Of a DNA stretch of 64,000 bases, positions 38,160-51,003 are shown in pieces. The position numbers were made by a program, and so were the translations under genes. The stretch spans positions 76,861,474-76,925,473 of the forward strand of contig OU015528.1 in assembly GCA_907165065.1 (NCBI GenBank), in the 5' to 3' direction. The DNA is from Caprimulgus europaeus. Taxonomy: Eukaryota; Chordata; Aves; Caprimulgiformes; Caprimulgidae. The notes below the pieces were generated by a model. The model saw only the letters and a program-made list of their open reading frames with translations, made no database searches and had not been told where the DNA came from. Numbering within the stretch: the first letter of the stretch is position 1; every line of letters begins with the position of its first letter.

Positions 38160-38815
38160 AAGTGCTGTCATTCAAAGATCTTGATATGCTTTTCAAGTGT
38201 CAGATTAAACCCTCTGCCCTCACCATTCTCTGCCTTACAAGCGAAGATTTGTTGCCGCCAGCTCATTTTACAACCAGCCAAATTTCTCTGTAAGTGCCAG
38301 CTCCTAAAAAAAGTTTGCTTTATTTGACCAATCCATTTAAACTTAAGAGAATGGGTTAATAAGGCTTTTCTAGGATTGACATTTAGGAGCAGATTCTGCC
38401 CTTCCTAAGGAAAGCTCTTGAGAAATGAAGGGAACTATCATCATCACCATCACCGAGAGCAGGATCTGCACCAGACCTTCTCATTCTCTGCCTACTGAGC
38501 AATCAGCATTTGTCCATAGCTTTGCTTCACCAATTGGAAAGGCTGCACCTTAATGGCCTTTCATTGCAAACTTCCTTTCAGCACACAGCCCAGCAATTAG
38601 TCCCCAGCCATGCTTCACGACCTCTGGCTGCCTTGCTGCGAGCTTTGATCAGAACTTTGCTCACTGACACATATCTAATAACTCACCATGGCACCAGCTA
38701 AGCTATCAAGTCCTAATTTATGCCTCACCCCATATCCTAGGCCAAACAGGGGGTGTAATTAGCTATTATACCAACCAGAAGTTTGACCTGACCTCCCGTT
38801 TGGAAGTCAGGCAGG
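38160..38815. promoter_or_regulatory. Candidate conserved non-coding element / enhancer (speculative)
   Basis: A repeat-free stretch of about 650 bp with balanced composition and many motif-like strings: 'gaccaat' near 38326, E-box CAATTG (38531-38536), ATTGCAAA (38563-38570), homeodomain-type CAATTAG (38594-38600), CTTTGATC (38643-38650, TCF/LEF-like) and TAATTAGC (38756-38763). Several lie within 250 bp, the clustering seen in developmental enhancers. No conservation data are available here, and each motif alone is expected by chance. Confidence 0.2.
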
Positions 38816-40551
38816 TAAAAGAAAAGAGGAAAACTACTGAAAATTAATGTGGATCTCTATGAAAAAAGTGGAAGATCCATACACAGGTAGTGGCCCCTTC
38901 TCAGAGGAACCTGTACTGGTTTTCAGGTTTCCACTGATCACATAGTAGCAGAAATTGCAAATTGTCTTCCCACTACCTAGAGATATCATTCTCATTTTAG
39001 TCGCAGACGGTTCCTGTAAGATCATGCACTGTTGTCATAGATGTGAGTACAGTTAGATGAATGAAAAATGCTAAGTCCAACAGTTTTCTATACAAATGCA
39101 TAAGATGTGGAAAGAGATGTCAAACCCAGAAAGGCTTTTTCTTGATCCCACAGTTTCTGGGTTTCACAGTAATTTTTTTTATACTGTTTCTGAATTACTA
39201 TTTTTTTAAAAGTGACATAAAAATGAGCAGTGAAAGCAAGAAGAACAGAAGTAAAAGAAGTTGTTTTATTTTAAGTCTATTTTTTTCCAGACTGAAATGA
39301 AATGTTGCATTTCTGAGCCCATGGGAAGGATGTTTATTCTACTCTAAATAAAACTGAAGTATATTTTAAAATGAAGCATCACCTCAAATTACTTCGAAAG
39401 CATCCAAGTAAAAAACATTTACATTTTTTCCAAAACCCCTTTCCCATTTTCCTACTGCCTTTTTTTTTTTTTTTCCTCTCAATTGAAACAAGTCTCTCTG
39501 ATCATCATGAATTCACAAAACACTCCAGTCAACTGACTTGTATAATTTCAGTGGGAAAAAAACTCTTATTTGCATCAAGCCTTCTGCCCAGTGCAGCCAC
39601 TTCTCAGGAGGCAGAGAGAAAACAGACCCTGGGAGAGATGAGTGGACTTTCCTGAGACCAAGACTGCAGCGGGATGGTGACACACACACCAGCACACAGG
39701 CATCCACCAGCCAAAGCAGAGAGAAGAAGGTTCAGGTTGTCTCTCATCCCTCTTGGAGCAGGATGAACACTCTGTGGAAAGTGTTGTTGTGCCTCTACTT
39801 CTAGCTAGGACAATCACCTTTGAATCACTCTGGTGGAAAAAAACCACGATTGACTGCATTCAATGTTCAACCTATCAAGCAAGCTCCTTTTGGCATCTCA
39901 TGTAGGATCTCTGACACAAGGTAGGAAAATGCTGGATGTGTTTTTAATATCTTTCAGTATGGAGGAGAAACTAGAAATAAGGAGCAGCATTGGCCACAAG
40001 CTGACAAGGCTGCTATGTTGAGTTAACTAGTGGGCGCTGAAGGTTTAATGTTGTTTTATTTCAGCTACATTGCAGATCACAAGTGATTTTTAAAAGCTGT
40101 AGGCGGACTGAACTGCTAAAGTTTACTTGACCGCTTCTCTGTCACATGATGGAAGAATGAAAACAGCTCTCTTATGTGTTTTCATACCCAAAAAGTCTGG
40201 TCACAACTGTTATCTTTCCATCTGAGCTGCCAGCTCAGAGAAACCACAGTGGGTTTTTGCCCTAGGCTATTCTAAAATAATCCAAGTTACCATATCAATG
40301 ATGCATAGAGGTTTCTAATGTGGCATGCCTTCTTTTAAAAGATCAATTCACACTTTGTTGGTACTTTTAAAAGCATATTTTAAAGGTTTTTTTTTTTTTA
40401 ATTTCCTTATAATATAGAGGGGTCAGAATGAAAAAAGCTAGTAAAAAAAATTACAAAAAAGAAAACATGGACATGAATGTGGAAAAGTGTTTTATCTTTT
40501 CATAACTGCTCTTTGACTCTGGTGCTATATATCTATGTTTTATTCCACTTG

Positions 40552-40608
40552 AAAAAAAAACCCAAAAAAAACCCACAAAACAAAACACAAAAAACCCAAA
40601 ACAAAACC
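40552..40608. repeat. A/C-rich simple sequence
   Basis: Almost only A and C, with units such as 'aaaaccc' and 'caaaa'. The complementary strand is a T/G-rich tract. Low-complexity, no coding signal. Confidence 0.85.
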
Positions 40609-41848
40609 TAATGTTCAGATGTAAACTTTTATGTGATAACAGGGCATCAGGTTTTGGAGTTCAGGCCTGCACCTATTTGTGAAGAGCTATCAAAGACATG
40701 GTCTCATAATCCCAGGTGACCTAAAATTGATTCCATCCACCCCTTGCAAATTCTTCAGAGAGGAACCAGGAACCTCTGCCAGGACCTCTCTGCCATGTCT
40801 TGGGACATGCATCATCCTGGAGATACTGTTCCTGACATGCTGAGGAATACATTGACAGGTTTTGTTGCAAAAGTTCTGGACACCTGAAATCCAAATTATG
40901 TCCTCAGAGTATTGCAACTCAGATAAATGTCCCTTTTCTTGCATTAACCAGTACTTCCTTAGGTTCCTTTTCTGGTGGAATGGAAATTCCCTAGCTTGAA
41001 CAAGTCATTCAAGATCCGATTCACACAGGAGGTCAAAGTTTCTAGACAAAAAGGATTCTTCTGGCTTGCTTGGGAGTAATTCAGTCATGCAATACCCTCA
41101 CTAGGATCAGACAAATGAACTTCAGGAAATACTTCTGCCAGCACTAATGGATTTGCTGTCTCCAGACTGCAGTAGCATTTCTCTTTCAAGGGAAATTCAA
41201 CAGTCCAAACAAGAGGGCAAGCTTCATCAGGGGTTAACAGAATACCATTAAGAGGAGACTATACATTTTAGAAATCTGAGTTAGACCAGTGTTATTTTCT
41301 CAGGACTAATTTGTCTGGGAAAGGAGATGTGGTATCTAGAACACTCCATGTCTTAGCTTTGGAGAGAAGCCTAATAAGGGACAGTGCAGAAGCTCCTGCC
41401 ATGTTATACAGAGATGACTAGGGCAAGTCATTGAATAAAAAGCACCAGTTTTAAGCACTGTGGGTCTGAAATGATTATATGACATCACACCTGCAAAAAA
41501 CCTTTAAGTCAGTACTGATAAAAATATATCAATGATACAAGGAGCACAGGAGAGGTGAATCATGAAAAAGGGACAATTATGATCTGAATTGTCTAACACA
41601 GGCCTGAACAAACAGGTTGTGGTACACTCTGACCAAAAATCACTGATGGGCAAGGAGAGGGAGAGTTATTCTACCAAATGAGGAAGCTAAACAAACACAG
41701 GCTGGAATAAAAAAGAGTAATTAAATATTGGAACAATTGCTTTCACCACCAGCCACTTTCAAATCTATACAGATCTCTGCTGTAAAGTCAGGGTCTAGTG
41801 CAGTTAAAGCAGGAATAACTTCAGAAAAGTCCCTTGGCCTTTATCATT

Positions 41849-41905
41849 TTGTAGGTCAAACAAGATGACAATATAAGCCCTTTTGGCTTTAAATATCACT
41901 GACCT
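41849..41905 (+). repeat. Possible old CR1/L3 LINE 3' tail
   Basis: 'gtaggtcaaacaagatgaca' and 'ataagcccttttggctttaa' parallel a 3' end found in old amniote CR1/L3 LINEs, 'ggtcagactagatgatcata' + 'atggtcccttctggccttaa'. The final '(tctatga)n' is not preserved. Divergence is high. Confidence 0.4.
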
Positions 41906-43006
41906 GATACCCTTAACAAGACTCTAAATGTTCTAGGCATTTTATGAGCAACATAGCCCCTGTGAAACGGATTAAGAGGGGCTTTTGGGTTTTGTTTGGT
42001 TGTTTGTTTTTTTTTAATACAGCATATAATTAACTTATGGAATGTGTTGCCATAGGATGTAAAGGGACCAAATATCTCAGATTCACGCTAAATACTACAC
42101 ATGTATTTGAATTATCACTTAGTTAAATGGTGATCCAGACAAATTTCCCTGTATTAGAGCATTTGATTAGGGAAACTTACTTTGGTTTTTTAAGATGGTG
42201 GGTTTGGGTTTGGTTTTTTTTGACATGCTATTTTCAGCTTGATGGACAGAGAATAGCTGGTTTCCATTGCTCAACTGGGAGATGATAATTACTAATTTCT
42301 GTTTCACCATCAAGATGTTATTGCGATTTTTCACAGCTCTGTTTAAGAGGTCATTTTTCTGCTTCAAATGGCTTGGTTTCCAAGGTTGATGTCTCAAGGC
42401 AAAGGTAAAGCGCAAATATTTTTGAAGGCAACATTTTTACCAAGACAATTCTGTTTCTTTATACAAAATGAATTATACAGAATGAATGTGGACCTGATAC
42501 ATGAAAAGAAAGTAGATTCAAGACAGAATCTAACCTGCAACTGATAAAACTATTCAAAAATATCCAAATTCCAAGTCTAACTAGGCTATTGCAAATAAAT
42601 TGGCAACAATTAAATCAGCTTGCATGTTTACCATTGCTCTGGGTCCTAATTCCTTCTTAGCTATTGAAGGATAACTTGCTTAAGTAGTGGCCATTACAGT
42701 TCTTGGAACAACCTGATTTAAACAGAAATCATCATATAATATTAATTATAGACTTGTTCCTGCCACCTCATAATCAAAGCCCTGGAAGAATCTGTATTGT
42801 GAAGTATGCACCTTACTTAAAAGGTGTTTAATTTCAATATAAACATGATTGTATTTCAAGGAAGGCCTTTGCTTAATATTTCCTAATAACATCTTATACG
42901 ATCTAATTTCAAAGCCTCCCCCACCTCTTCTGTGTTATTTGCCCTTAGTTATTTTCTATTAAACTTATTCATGGCCTGCACATCTATTTAGCACTGAAAC
43001 CAGTAT

Positions 43007-43028
43007 AAAATAAATAAATAAATAAATT
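43007..43028. repeat. (TAAA)n microsatellite
   Basis: About five TAAA units with flanking A/T. A short tetranucleotide repeat. Confidence 0.9.
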
Positions 43029-44138
43029 TAAAAATAGAGAGATTCACGGGACAATTATTTACCTAAATAAGATTATTGTCCTTTTCAGGAAAAAAAAATG
43101 TATTTTTTTTTCCCTTCTTGGAAAGTGTTAATGTTGAGAATTGCTTGATTTTTAATAAGATACTTCCAAATGAAAGATTTCCTTTGAACTGCTATTTCAA
43201 AGTATTCAAATTAGTGTAATTTTTGTTTTGCCACATTTCCGGAAAACTGAGGTATAAATAGCAGAATTTCCTGGAGGAAAGTTGCTGTTCCTTGAAGAAA
43301 GCTTTTCTAACATAGTAAGTACGCTCTTGGAGGGAAGAGATTCTTTTCTAGTGGGCCTACAGTTTGGTTTGTTGTTTTGGGTTGGTTTTTTTTCACTATT
43401 TCTTAATAATCAGATATTCCAACAAGCTTACTTGTAGACGCAGTGACATGGGGTTTTTCTTTCACATGATACAGAACTGTTGAATCATTATTTCCCAATG
43501 AAACTCTGCATGATAAGCATTACAAGCTTTTCTATTTTGGGCACATAAATCTGAGTTCTATATACAACTGGGATCTATGTGCCTATCATCTCCTTTGATT
43601 TTTCTCTCAGTGAATATCCTCCAGGAAAGATCTTTCTTTTTGATTCACCTTGAGTGATTTCAAATTTTGGTTCAGATTTGGTGGAGTGATGCTTCAGGTG
43701 TCCCCCTCATTTTTTTCCAACTGAAACAGAAGCTTTATGAGGAAAGAAAATGCCACTGTCATATTCTGGTCCTTTATTACCTGTACACTAGTGCAACTCC
43801 ATCACCTTCATCACAGTGATTTTTAGTGAACAGTTATACAAGTAATGACTAAAACGTAGCTAAGATGTGAACTTTCAACACATCAACTGCATCCTGCATA
43901 CTGCAAGCAACTAAACTCTCATAAAAGAGGGATGAGATACCTCCTGTGTGCAGTAAGATAAATACATGTCAGGGTGCAGATACACTGGATTTATGTGCTG
44001 TCTACCTCTGTGTAAGCCCATATTCTGAGTCTGCACCAATGAAGCACTGGCTATTCCTAGCTAAAAGAGAATATTCCCGAGTTCATAACAAATTAAATAT
44101 TCCTGAAAATAAAATGGCCAACAGTAAAATCTGATAGT

Positions 44139-44168
44139 GTTTTGTTTTGGTTTGTTTTGTTTTGTTTA
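44139..44168. repeat. (TTTTG)n microsatellite
   Basis: About six TTTTG units with one 'gg' interruption. Confidence 0.9.
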
Positions 44169-45099
44169 AATCATCACAATGGGGAAAATTACTTATCTGG
44201 ATAATAGACTCCAAATTCTTTTCCCTGGTTGTATTGCAGTTTACCCTGACAGTGAGAAGCAATCTTGCTGTTAGTATCAAAATCCTGTTGCAGCAGGAAG
44301 GTGCTTGATGCATGTGAAGATGTGATTATCGAAAAGGAGGAGAGATCCTGTAGCTGTGGTCATGCTGGGGTGGTGTGCTGACTCAACAAAATGTCCCCTG
44401 TGAATTTGACAGCTGCCTGGTTTGCAGTTTCAGAAATGCAAGCATCTTTCTTAGTATTAGTCTGGAGGCTGTGGACAAGAAAGAAGCTGCAGAGCGATGG
44501 ATGAGGGATTAGCAAGTGCACAGAGGTCATGGTATTAAACAATACATAAACGTCACAATTTAGGTTCTGCTCCAGTAAACAGGGTTAGGAGTTGATCAGT
44601 TATTTTCCTCAATCTGTGACTGTCCTGGAGTCAATGTAGCAAATAATATTTGGTAGGTGACAGCACGATCCCGTGATGAGAAATTTGTTTTGTAAATACC
44701 TATATGTCAGAGACTGGTTATAAGAGATCTCAGAACCTAAAAGCAGCAGGCAGGCAGAGGTTGCGAGCATGGGCAGATGTGATCCAGGTCATCCAGTCTA
44801 CTCTGCTAAGATTTGGGAAGAGAAAAATAGGTCTATGCTCTTTCTTTCTGCTTACCCATTGCCATGAATCCATGCTTGATTAAGGTAAGGTGTAGGCAGG
44901 CCAGCTTTGCACATTTAGCTGAAGAAGTTTAAGGAGTTACTGTTTGCTACAGCTTTTAGCTACAGGCTGCCACTGCTACTGCTGAAAGACAGAATATGTG
45001 AGTGCTCCCAGTGCACTTCAGGGAAAACTAGTGGTGGTTTAAGCAAAGCCAACTAGGAGCCTAAACGCTAACTGTTTCTGCTGTGATGATACTCTTACT

Positions 45100-45148
45100 G
45101 TCATAGAGAGGGGAACTGTGGCACTGAGAAGTCATCATGTCACTGCTG
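45100..45148 (-). repeat. Possible MIR-like fragment, minus orientation
   Basis: 'gaggggaactgtggcactga' + 'gaagtcatcatgtcact' parallels the antisense MIR block 'gatggggaaactgaggcac' + 'agagaagtgaagtgactt'. Only about 50 bases are recognisable. Confidence 0.4.
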
Positions 45149-46239
45149 TTTAATACAGGAACAGGTAAAATGAAGTGGCTTTACACTTCGCCTTCTGCTG
45201 AAGATTGACAGGCATGGGGAGTTCTGACTCATGAGTCAAGTCAAATTTACCTGCACCCAACAAGACAAACACACCCTGCCCAAGCTAGTCCCCTCAGCTC
45301 CCTTTGTAGTCAATGCAGAAATAACTGCTGCTACAGCAGATAAGATGAAACACATCACTGATGTTTCAACATCTGGCCAGTGACTATGGGGGGAATCCAG
45401 CCAGCTGCACCGTAGCTGGATTGGAGGCATCTCTAATGAGTCCATTCTTTCACCCTCTCCCCAGTGTGCTGCTGGGCACCTTGGCGAGTCAGAAACACGG
45501 ACCCACAGATGAGCAAACACAAGACCTTCTGAAAGCTTTTCCTTCTGCAAACAGTTTTTTGTAGCCTTCATCCCTTCACTGACCGAGTTGGATTAAGTCT
45601 CCATGACGGGAAGTCAGGAATGTAGATTTATTCAGACTTGTTAAAATGGTGGCACACATCCCAAGGAAGACAAATAGCCTTTTGTGAGATAATTTGCTAA
45701 CACTGTTGTTCCACCCTAACATGTATCTGTCCTGTTATCGCATGACTAATATGGACATAACCCTGCGCACTTTTATCTGACATGCATACATATGTCAACC
45801 TGATTTGTGTCTCACTTGCTTGGGTGAAGAAGCCAATGGACTTGTGCCCAAGCAAAACTTGTTGAACTGAGATCAAAATCTGATGTGTGTTTTTAATTTG
45901 TTGCTCGTGCTTATTTGCAATAAGTGGCATTAGTTCACAGGAACATCCGCAGAAAAGCTGTTTTTCATTTCATTGTTTCTTTAAAAATATGAAGAAGAAT
46001 TCATGGAGTAAAAGTATTTGTCATTCTCTATCAGCATTACAATCACTTCTGTTAGTCACATTATTCTTTTGGTTAAAAAGATGGTGGGCATCTGATCAGG
46101 AAAAAACCTACCCCAAGAGTAATCCTACACAATGAGTAATGAGTAGTGGATGAATCTTGTTCTTTCATAGCATTTTAATAAATGCTATATAATTCTATAG
46201 CATTTTCATGACTAACCTGAAGTAAATGATAATACAGTG

Positions 46240-46332
46240 TAAATAACATTATTACTCTCCCTGCAGATGGGGAAACTGAGGCATAGCACAAGTCAATGTC
46301 TCTGGGTGAGAAGTCCTGAATCCCAATTCAGC
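46240..46332 (-). repeat. MIR SINE relic, minus orientation
   Basis: 'gcagatggggaaactgaggc' is nearly identical to antisense MIR ('acagatggggaaactgaggc'). It is preceded by 'attattactctcc' (MIR 'attattatcccc') and followed by 'agtcctgaatcccaattcag', comparable to 'gagccgggattcgaacccag' further into the SINE. This is the best preserved MIR segment in the window. Confidence 0.75.
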
Positions 46333-46499
46333 AAAACTTCTACTAAGCTTAAACAGAAGGCAAAGAGGCCTTTCTGTTTCAATGCTAACATGGCACTCAG
46401 GAGATTTAATTCTAGCTGTGCCTTTACCGTAGGTTTCCTGTGTGTGTTGATCCTTTCAGCAAATGTTAGGCGGTAATGTTGCCTTTGCAAACCACTTGC

Positions 46500-46570
46500 T
46501 TAGGCTGTGAGAGCTTCAGGGATGGGACTGATTCTTTCTCAAGCACTTGAGTAGCACTTGCCATAAACAG
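46500..46570 (+). repeat. Possible L2-type LINE 3' fragment
   Basis: 'aggctgtgagagcttcaggg' + 'atgggactgattctttctca' + 'gagtagcacttgcc' parallels the L2 3' region 'agactgtaagctccttgagg' + 'gcagggactgtgtctt' + 'cagtgcctggcac'. Order is preserved, identity is modest. Confidence 0.35.
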
Positions 46571-49007
46571 GACCTACTTCTGCCTCTGTTATCAATGTCA
46601 GTGGTCAGGTAGAAGGTTTTCAAATAAATTTTGGGTTGAAATATATAATTTTTTTTAATTCCTTCAGAATATCTGATTTTCACAAAATCTGTCCCTTTGG
46701 AAGCAGAATATTTTCATTTTCCAGCCCAGACCTGAAAACTTTTGATTGTGAACTTTTGGACAGAGAGGTCCATTTTTCCTCTGTACATATTATGACGTCT
46801 TTACAGCGAAACCCAGACCTCAAAAAGCATTAATCAAGATCCTAACTAATGGATAAACAACCAGCTCCAGCTACATCGTAGACACGATTTCCAAAAGTAC
46901 CTACCTCCTTCTTTTCAAAGCAAACCAAATCAAGAGATCCCACAAGTATTTATCCTTGTTTGTATCTCCCTGAGAGGTATTTGGGTTGCTTGGCATTGCT
47001 TTGCTGTTTACCCACATGACGAAGACAGGCACGTTCGTGCTGGTGTTGAAATACCACCTTTCAGAAGATGCTGGCTTTCCTTTTACACTGGGGTCACTCT
47101 ACTCTTACAAGATAGTTTATTCAGTTTGTTGGAGCTGATAGCACAATTCTGTGCAGAAATCAGCTCTGTTTTTTGTCTTGTACAGGTGGAATCATGCAAA
47201 CACTTATCTTTTTTCTAACTAATAAATAAAAGTTCTAAAACCATCAATGTGTTACAAAAGAAAGCTGGAGATGCATGATTAGAAAGTGGATCTTTGACCA
47301 AAGTCATGCAGCAACTACTCAAAACCAGTGATTTCTCCTGAGCATTTTAAAAAAGGTAAATCCATTGTGTCTTTTTATGAAGTTTGGTAGGGTATAAATC
47401 CAGATTAAGCACATAGTTTAGGAACTACTCTCCTGCAGAGACCCATGAGCCTCTGCTTTCCCCTGGCAAAGCTAAAGTCAGCTAAAATTCCTCCAATCTG
47501 CCATCTTCTTCCACTATCAAAAAATGCTTTAATTAAAATAGAAGCTATAAATCCAATTATATGATATTGTAACTATTTCCACCAGAAGAAAAAATAAATT
47601 AACATTCAATTGTATTGTACTATAAAGTTTTTATTTTTGTTTCATAATAAATTTAAAATGCATTTATTTGATGCAATAATTGTTTTGAAGAAAAAAATAT
47701 CTAAAACTGAAATTAAATGCTTTAATTGACCTGAATCTTTTATCATTATTTCATTTCAGTTCCTGGAATATTCCGAGAGAAAAACCTCTTTGTTGGAATT
47801 CAGAAGAAGGACTAAGTTCTGAATGCTGGAATTCCCCTGAGAGTGGAAACAGTGAGTGCAGGACATCTCTAATCACAGCTTTTTCACTCACTGTCTCTGC
47901 AACTGGTGTTGCAGTAGAAGTGGTAGAAACTGGAGTGCAATTCAGTGCAGGATCACTCTCGCCCTGTTACACCGATTCCTCTTTCACAGCATTTTCAAAG
48001 CACTTACGTCAAGGTCCTTCCTTTCATTGCTGTGTGTCTCCATAGTCTGCAGTATCCATGTGTTCCCAGCATCTCCCGTGAGTGTGTAGTCTCTCTACTT
48101 TTCAACAGTGACTCTGCTGATATTTTAGTGGAGAGGAATGGCTTATAAATTTATATTTTTTTAAAGTCACAGGTGTTTTTTCATTGTTGACTATATAATG
48201 CACTTCCTTAGCATTGCAGTTATTTTCTACCTATGAGAACACCTTTTAACATTAAAAAATATATATTTAAACCCCTTTTTACATTTGCTTGTACTCCAGT
48301 TGAAAGAAAAAGGAAATCAAAGTTTGTTATTTTAATATCCAGTATATTTTAAGATCTAGTAAGACTAAGGTGGATTTTCCCTGGAATAGTGAGCTTGACG
48401 CTCACTCCAGTACAAATCAAAAGCAATTTTTCTAGTGGTCATTAGAACTCATTCACTCACCCTTAAACAGATGTAAATCAAGAGTAAGTAAAAAAAATAA
48501 ATATAAAATCCGTGGCATTATGATTTGAAGAAGAACTAGTCCTGCTGAGTCTGCATTACTGCATAATTTGGCAGCAGTGATTGTTTTGCCCGTGGATGAA
48601 GAAATTTGTTAACAAGGCTGAGCCTGAGCAGAAGTGCTTATTTTTGGCATAACATAAATCAGAAAATGAGTCCTTCCAAACACCATTCACACTTTCCAGT
48701 TACTCTACACTACAAGGTGACATGGGAATTTTCACCATTCATGATAAATCATTCCAGGAAGACAGTAAGAGAAATGGGATGGGGGGAGTAGCGGAGGAAA
48801 ATGTCAATTAATACTTGAATTACTGTGAAATAAGTACTTTTAGTGGTTTAATTTTGTTGTAGTGAATAGGCTCAGGTGCAGAGAAGTGGATTTAAATTGC
48901 AATGTATGGGTTATGGAGAACAGATTTACTCTAGGTAGAGTAACTTCTGTTAGTTTCTGTTTCATGTCTGGTGCATTTTCATTTTAATTTACTTTTTGGT
49001 TCTCCCA

Positions 49008-49060
49008 CATATATATACACTTATACATGTATGTATACATATATACACACATTATATAGA
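49008..49060. repeat. AT/CA alternating simple sequence
   Basis: Alternating purine-pyrimidine units 'atatata', 'catgtatgtatacatatata' and 'cacaca'. The segment is partly self-complementary and can form cruciform or hairpin structures. Confidence 0.85.
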
Positions 49061-50761
49061 TATTTTTCTTTGATGCTTCTAGAAACTAACTAGTGCAAAA
49101 TGTTGCTTGGAAAATTTCAGAGCAGCTGTGACACAAATTTACAGTCTAATCCAGTTGAGTTATTATAAAGTAACATATTTCTGGTCATCAGCTCACTACT
49201 GTTGTGACCAAGTAAAAGTCCTAAGATTCCAACTTACTGGGGAGTGAGTTCACTTATTTTTAGTTGTCTACATCCCACATAATCTTCCTGAGATTCCCTG
49301 GTATTCAAGATATATGATTAATACAGTCTATTCTAAATGTTTATTTTTTGATAAAGTGAACTTTGCTCTAAGTGACCATTTTCCTACATCATCCACCAAG
49401 GAAATGTAACTCAGATGCAGATTATGGCTACCAGTGGGTATTCAGAACATAGGTACATTCTCAGTACCTCCCATCTGGTTCCCATTTAGCTGCAACAGCT
49501 GAAGCTGCACCATGACCAGTTGTCCCTCAGGCTCCTTAGCTGATGATTAACATTCTGAGATAGCAGAAGCAAATAAGGATTAGATCTTTGGATGCTACAG
49601 CCTGGTAGCCCTATCTGGGAAGTTAAACCACACTGACTTGAGGCTATAAAACAGCAGAATGAACAGGCAACTTGGTTGTCTCTGTGAAAGACAACATCTG
49701 GCAGACAGATGAGGCAGAGGGGAGGGAGCGATGACAAAGGCAATGTCATCGGTCTTATCAAAATCCAAAAAGACTGTGAGTCATAACCCCGTTTAGGAAG
49801 TTAAAATGTTCTTGATGTGATCTAGAGTAGCTTTTGGTTTGCTGCAAGATATACTGGGAAGTCTCTATCATTTCCAGCTAGCTGAAGAATCAGATAACTG
49901 GAAAGCCATCTTAGACCACCTATCTGATCAGTTGTCATCTCTGGGCCCAGCATGATGCAACCACTAAAACTCAAGGAAATCAACAATGAAAAGTGCTTAA
50001 TGCAGTTATGAATTATGTACTTGAACATGATCTTGAAGAGCAGGATGTGAACTCTGGCTTAAGGAAGTATGGGTGGAGGAAAGACGCCTGTAGCTATACT
50101 TGGTTATGATATTTTGCAAAAGGCACACGCCTCAAAGCTGCTGGCAGTGTTAATTTTGCCTTGATAAGTTCTTAGTGATGCAGTACATAGGGTATGACCA
50201 TATACAACTTCAACTCTGACAACATATCTTTGTGTGGGAAATTCCCTCGGTTTTGTGTTTTTGAAGGAAAACAAAGGCTAAATTAGTTTCTGGTAGGATT
50301 ATTGTCCTTTGACAGAATTTATGAAGGCCTCTGAAGCAAAGGTCTTTCCCTGTAGGCCTTTCCACATCTAACTATAGCATGAGTGGGAGTGAGTTGTAGC
50401 TGTGTGCTATAGGAAGTAGTTGAAGGAACTTCAGGAGTAGAGGCAGCAACTTTTATGTACACTAATGCCATAAACATATACTACATGATAATCTGGGAAA
50501 TCTGATGAAGGAGCTGGCTATGCTACTTATCCCCATCACACATTGCAAGGTCTGCTCCTCTATCATCTCATCTCTCATTTACAGATATCTGCCTGGTTCA
50601 TTCAGTCCACCACTGTGTGACTGTGACCACCATGAAGTCATACCGAGAACACAGTTGAATTACATCAGGTCATCACACTGTCTCACTGGAACCTCTTATC
50701 CAAGACAAAGCATTAAACAGAGGTTAAAATACATCAAACACTATTTAAACTTAGGTTTTCA

Positions 50762-51003
50762 TGTTATTTTTTTCTCATATACACACAATATATGTATTAT
50801 TTAAGTAATGTGCATACATAATATATATACCTATATTACATAAATTAAAATATATATGTATTGATATATATATAAAAACATAAATATTCATTAGAACATT
50901 ACCCAATGACATTCTGGTTATATATGTATGCATACATAGAGATATGTGAGAATATTTACATACACATATTTATATTTGGACACGTATAAATACAGCATAT
51001 ATG
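50762..51003. repeat. Long interrupted (TA)n/(TG)n-rich tract
   Basis: About 240 bases are dominated by 'tatata', 'catacata' and 'tgtatg' units, with interruptions. It includes a pure (TA) core near 50863-50873. Such DNA melts easily and can extrude hairpins. It is a microsatellite-derived tract without coding content. Confidence 0.85.

Larger units (their letters stand above)
38133..46239. other. Non-coding DNA with one regulatory candidate
   Basis: No gene recognised. It contains a candidate conserved non-coding stretch (38160-38815), A/C-rich simple sequence (40552-40608), a possible CR1/L3 tail (41849-41905), (TAAA)n and (TTTTG)n microsatellites (43007-43028, 44139-44168) and a possible MIR fragment (45100-45148). 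Opposed open frames at 39371-39859 and 45236-45571 are about 65-110 codons long and have no recognisable domain. Confidence 0.6.

Noticed and set aside
39371-39859. Five overlapping open frames of 64-94 codons on both strands
   Set aside because: No family recognised and no exon signals that define a unit. The mutual overlap is a sign of chance openness.
44760-44815. 'gatccaggtcatccagtcta' as another CR1 3' end
   Set aside because: It resembles the CR1 'gatcatccagtccaac' block for about 15 bases, but the tail repeat and the reverse-transcriptase region are both absent.
45236-45571. 111-codon minus-strand open frame with an opposed 67-codon plus frame
   Set aside because: Composition-driven openness. 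The sequence resembles no known domain and has no supporting promoter or splice context.
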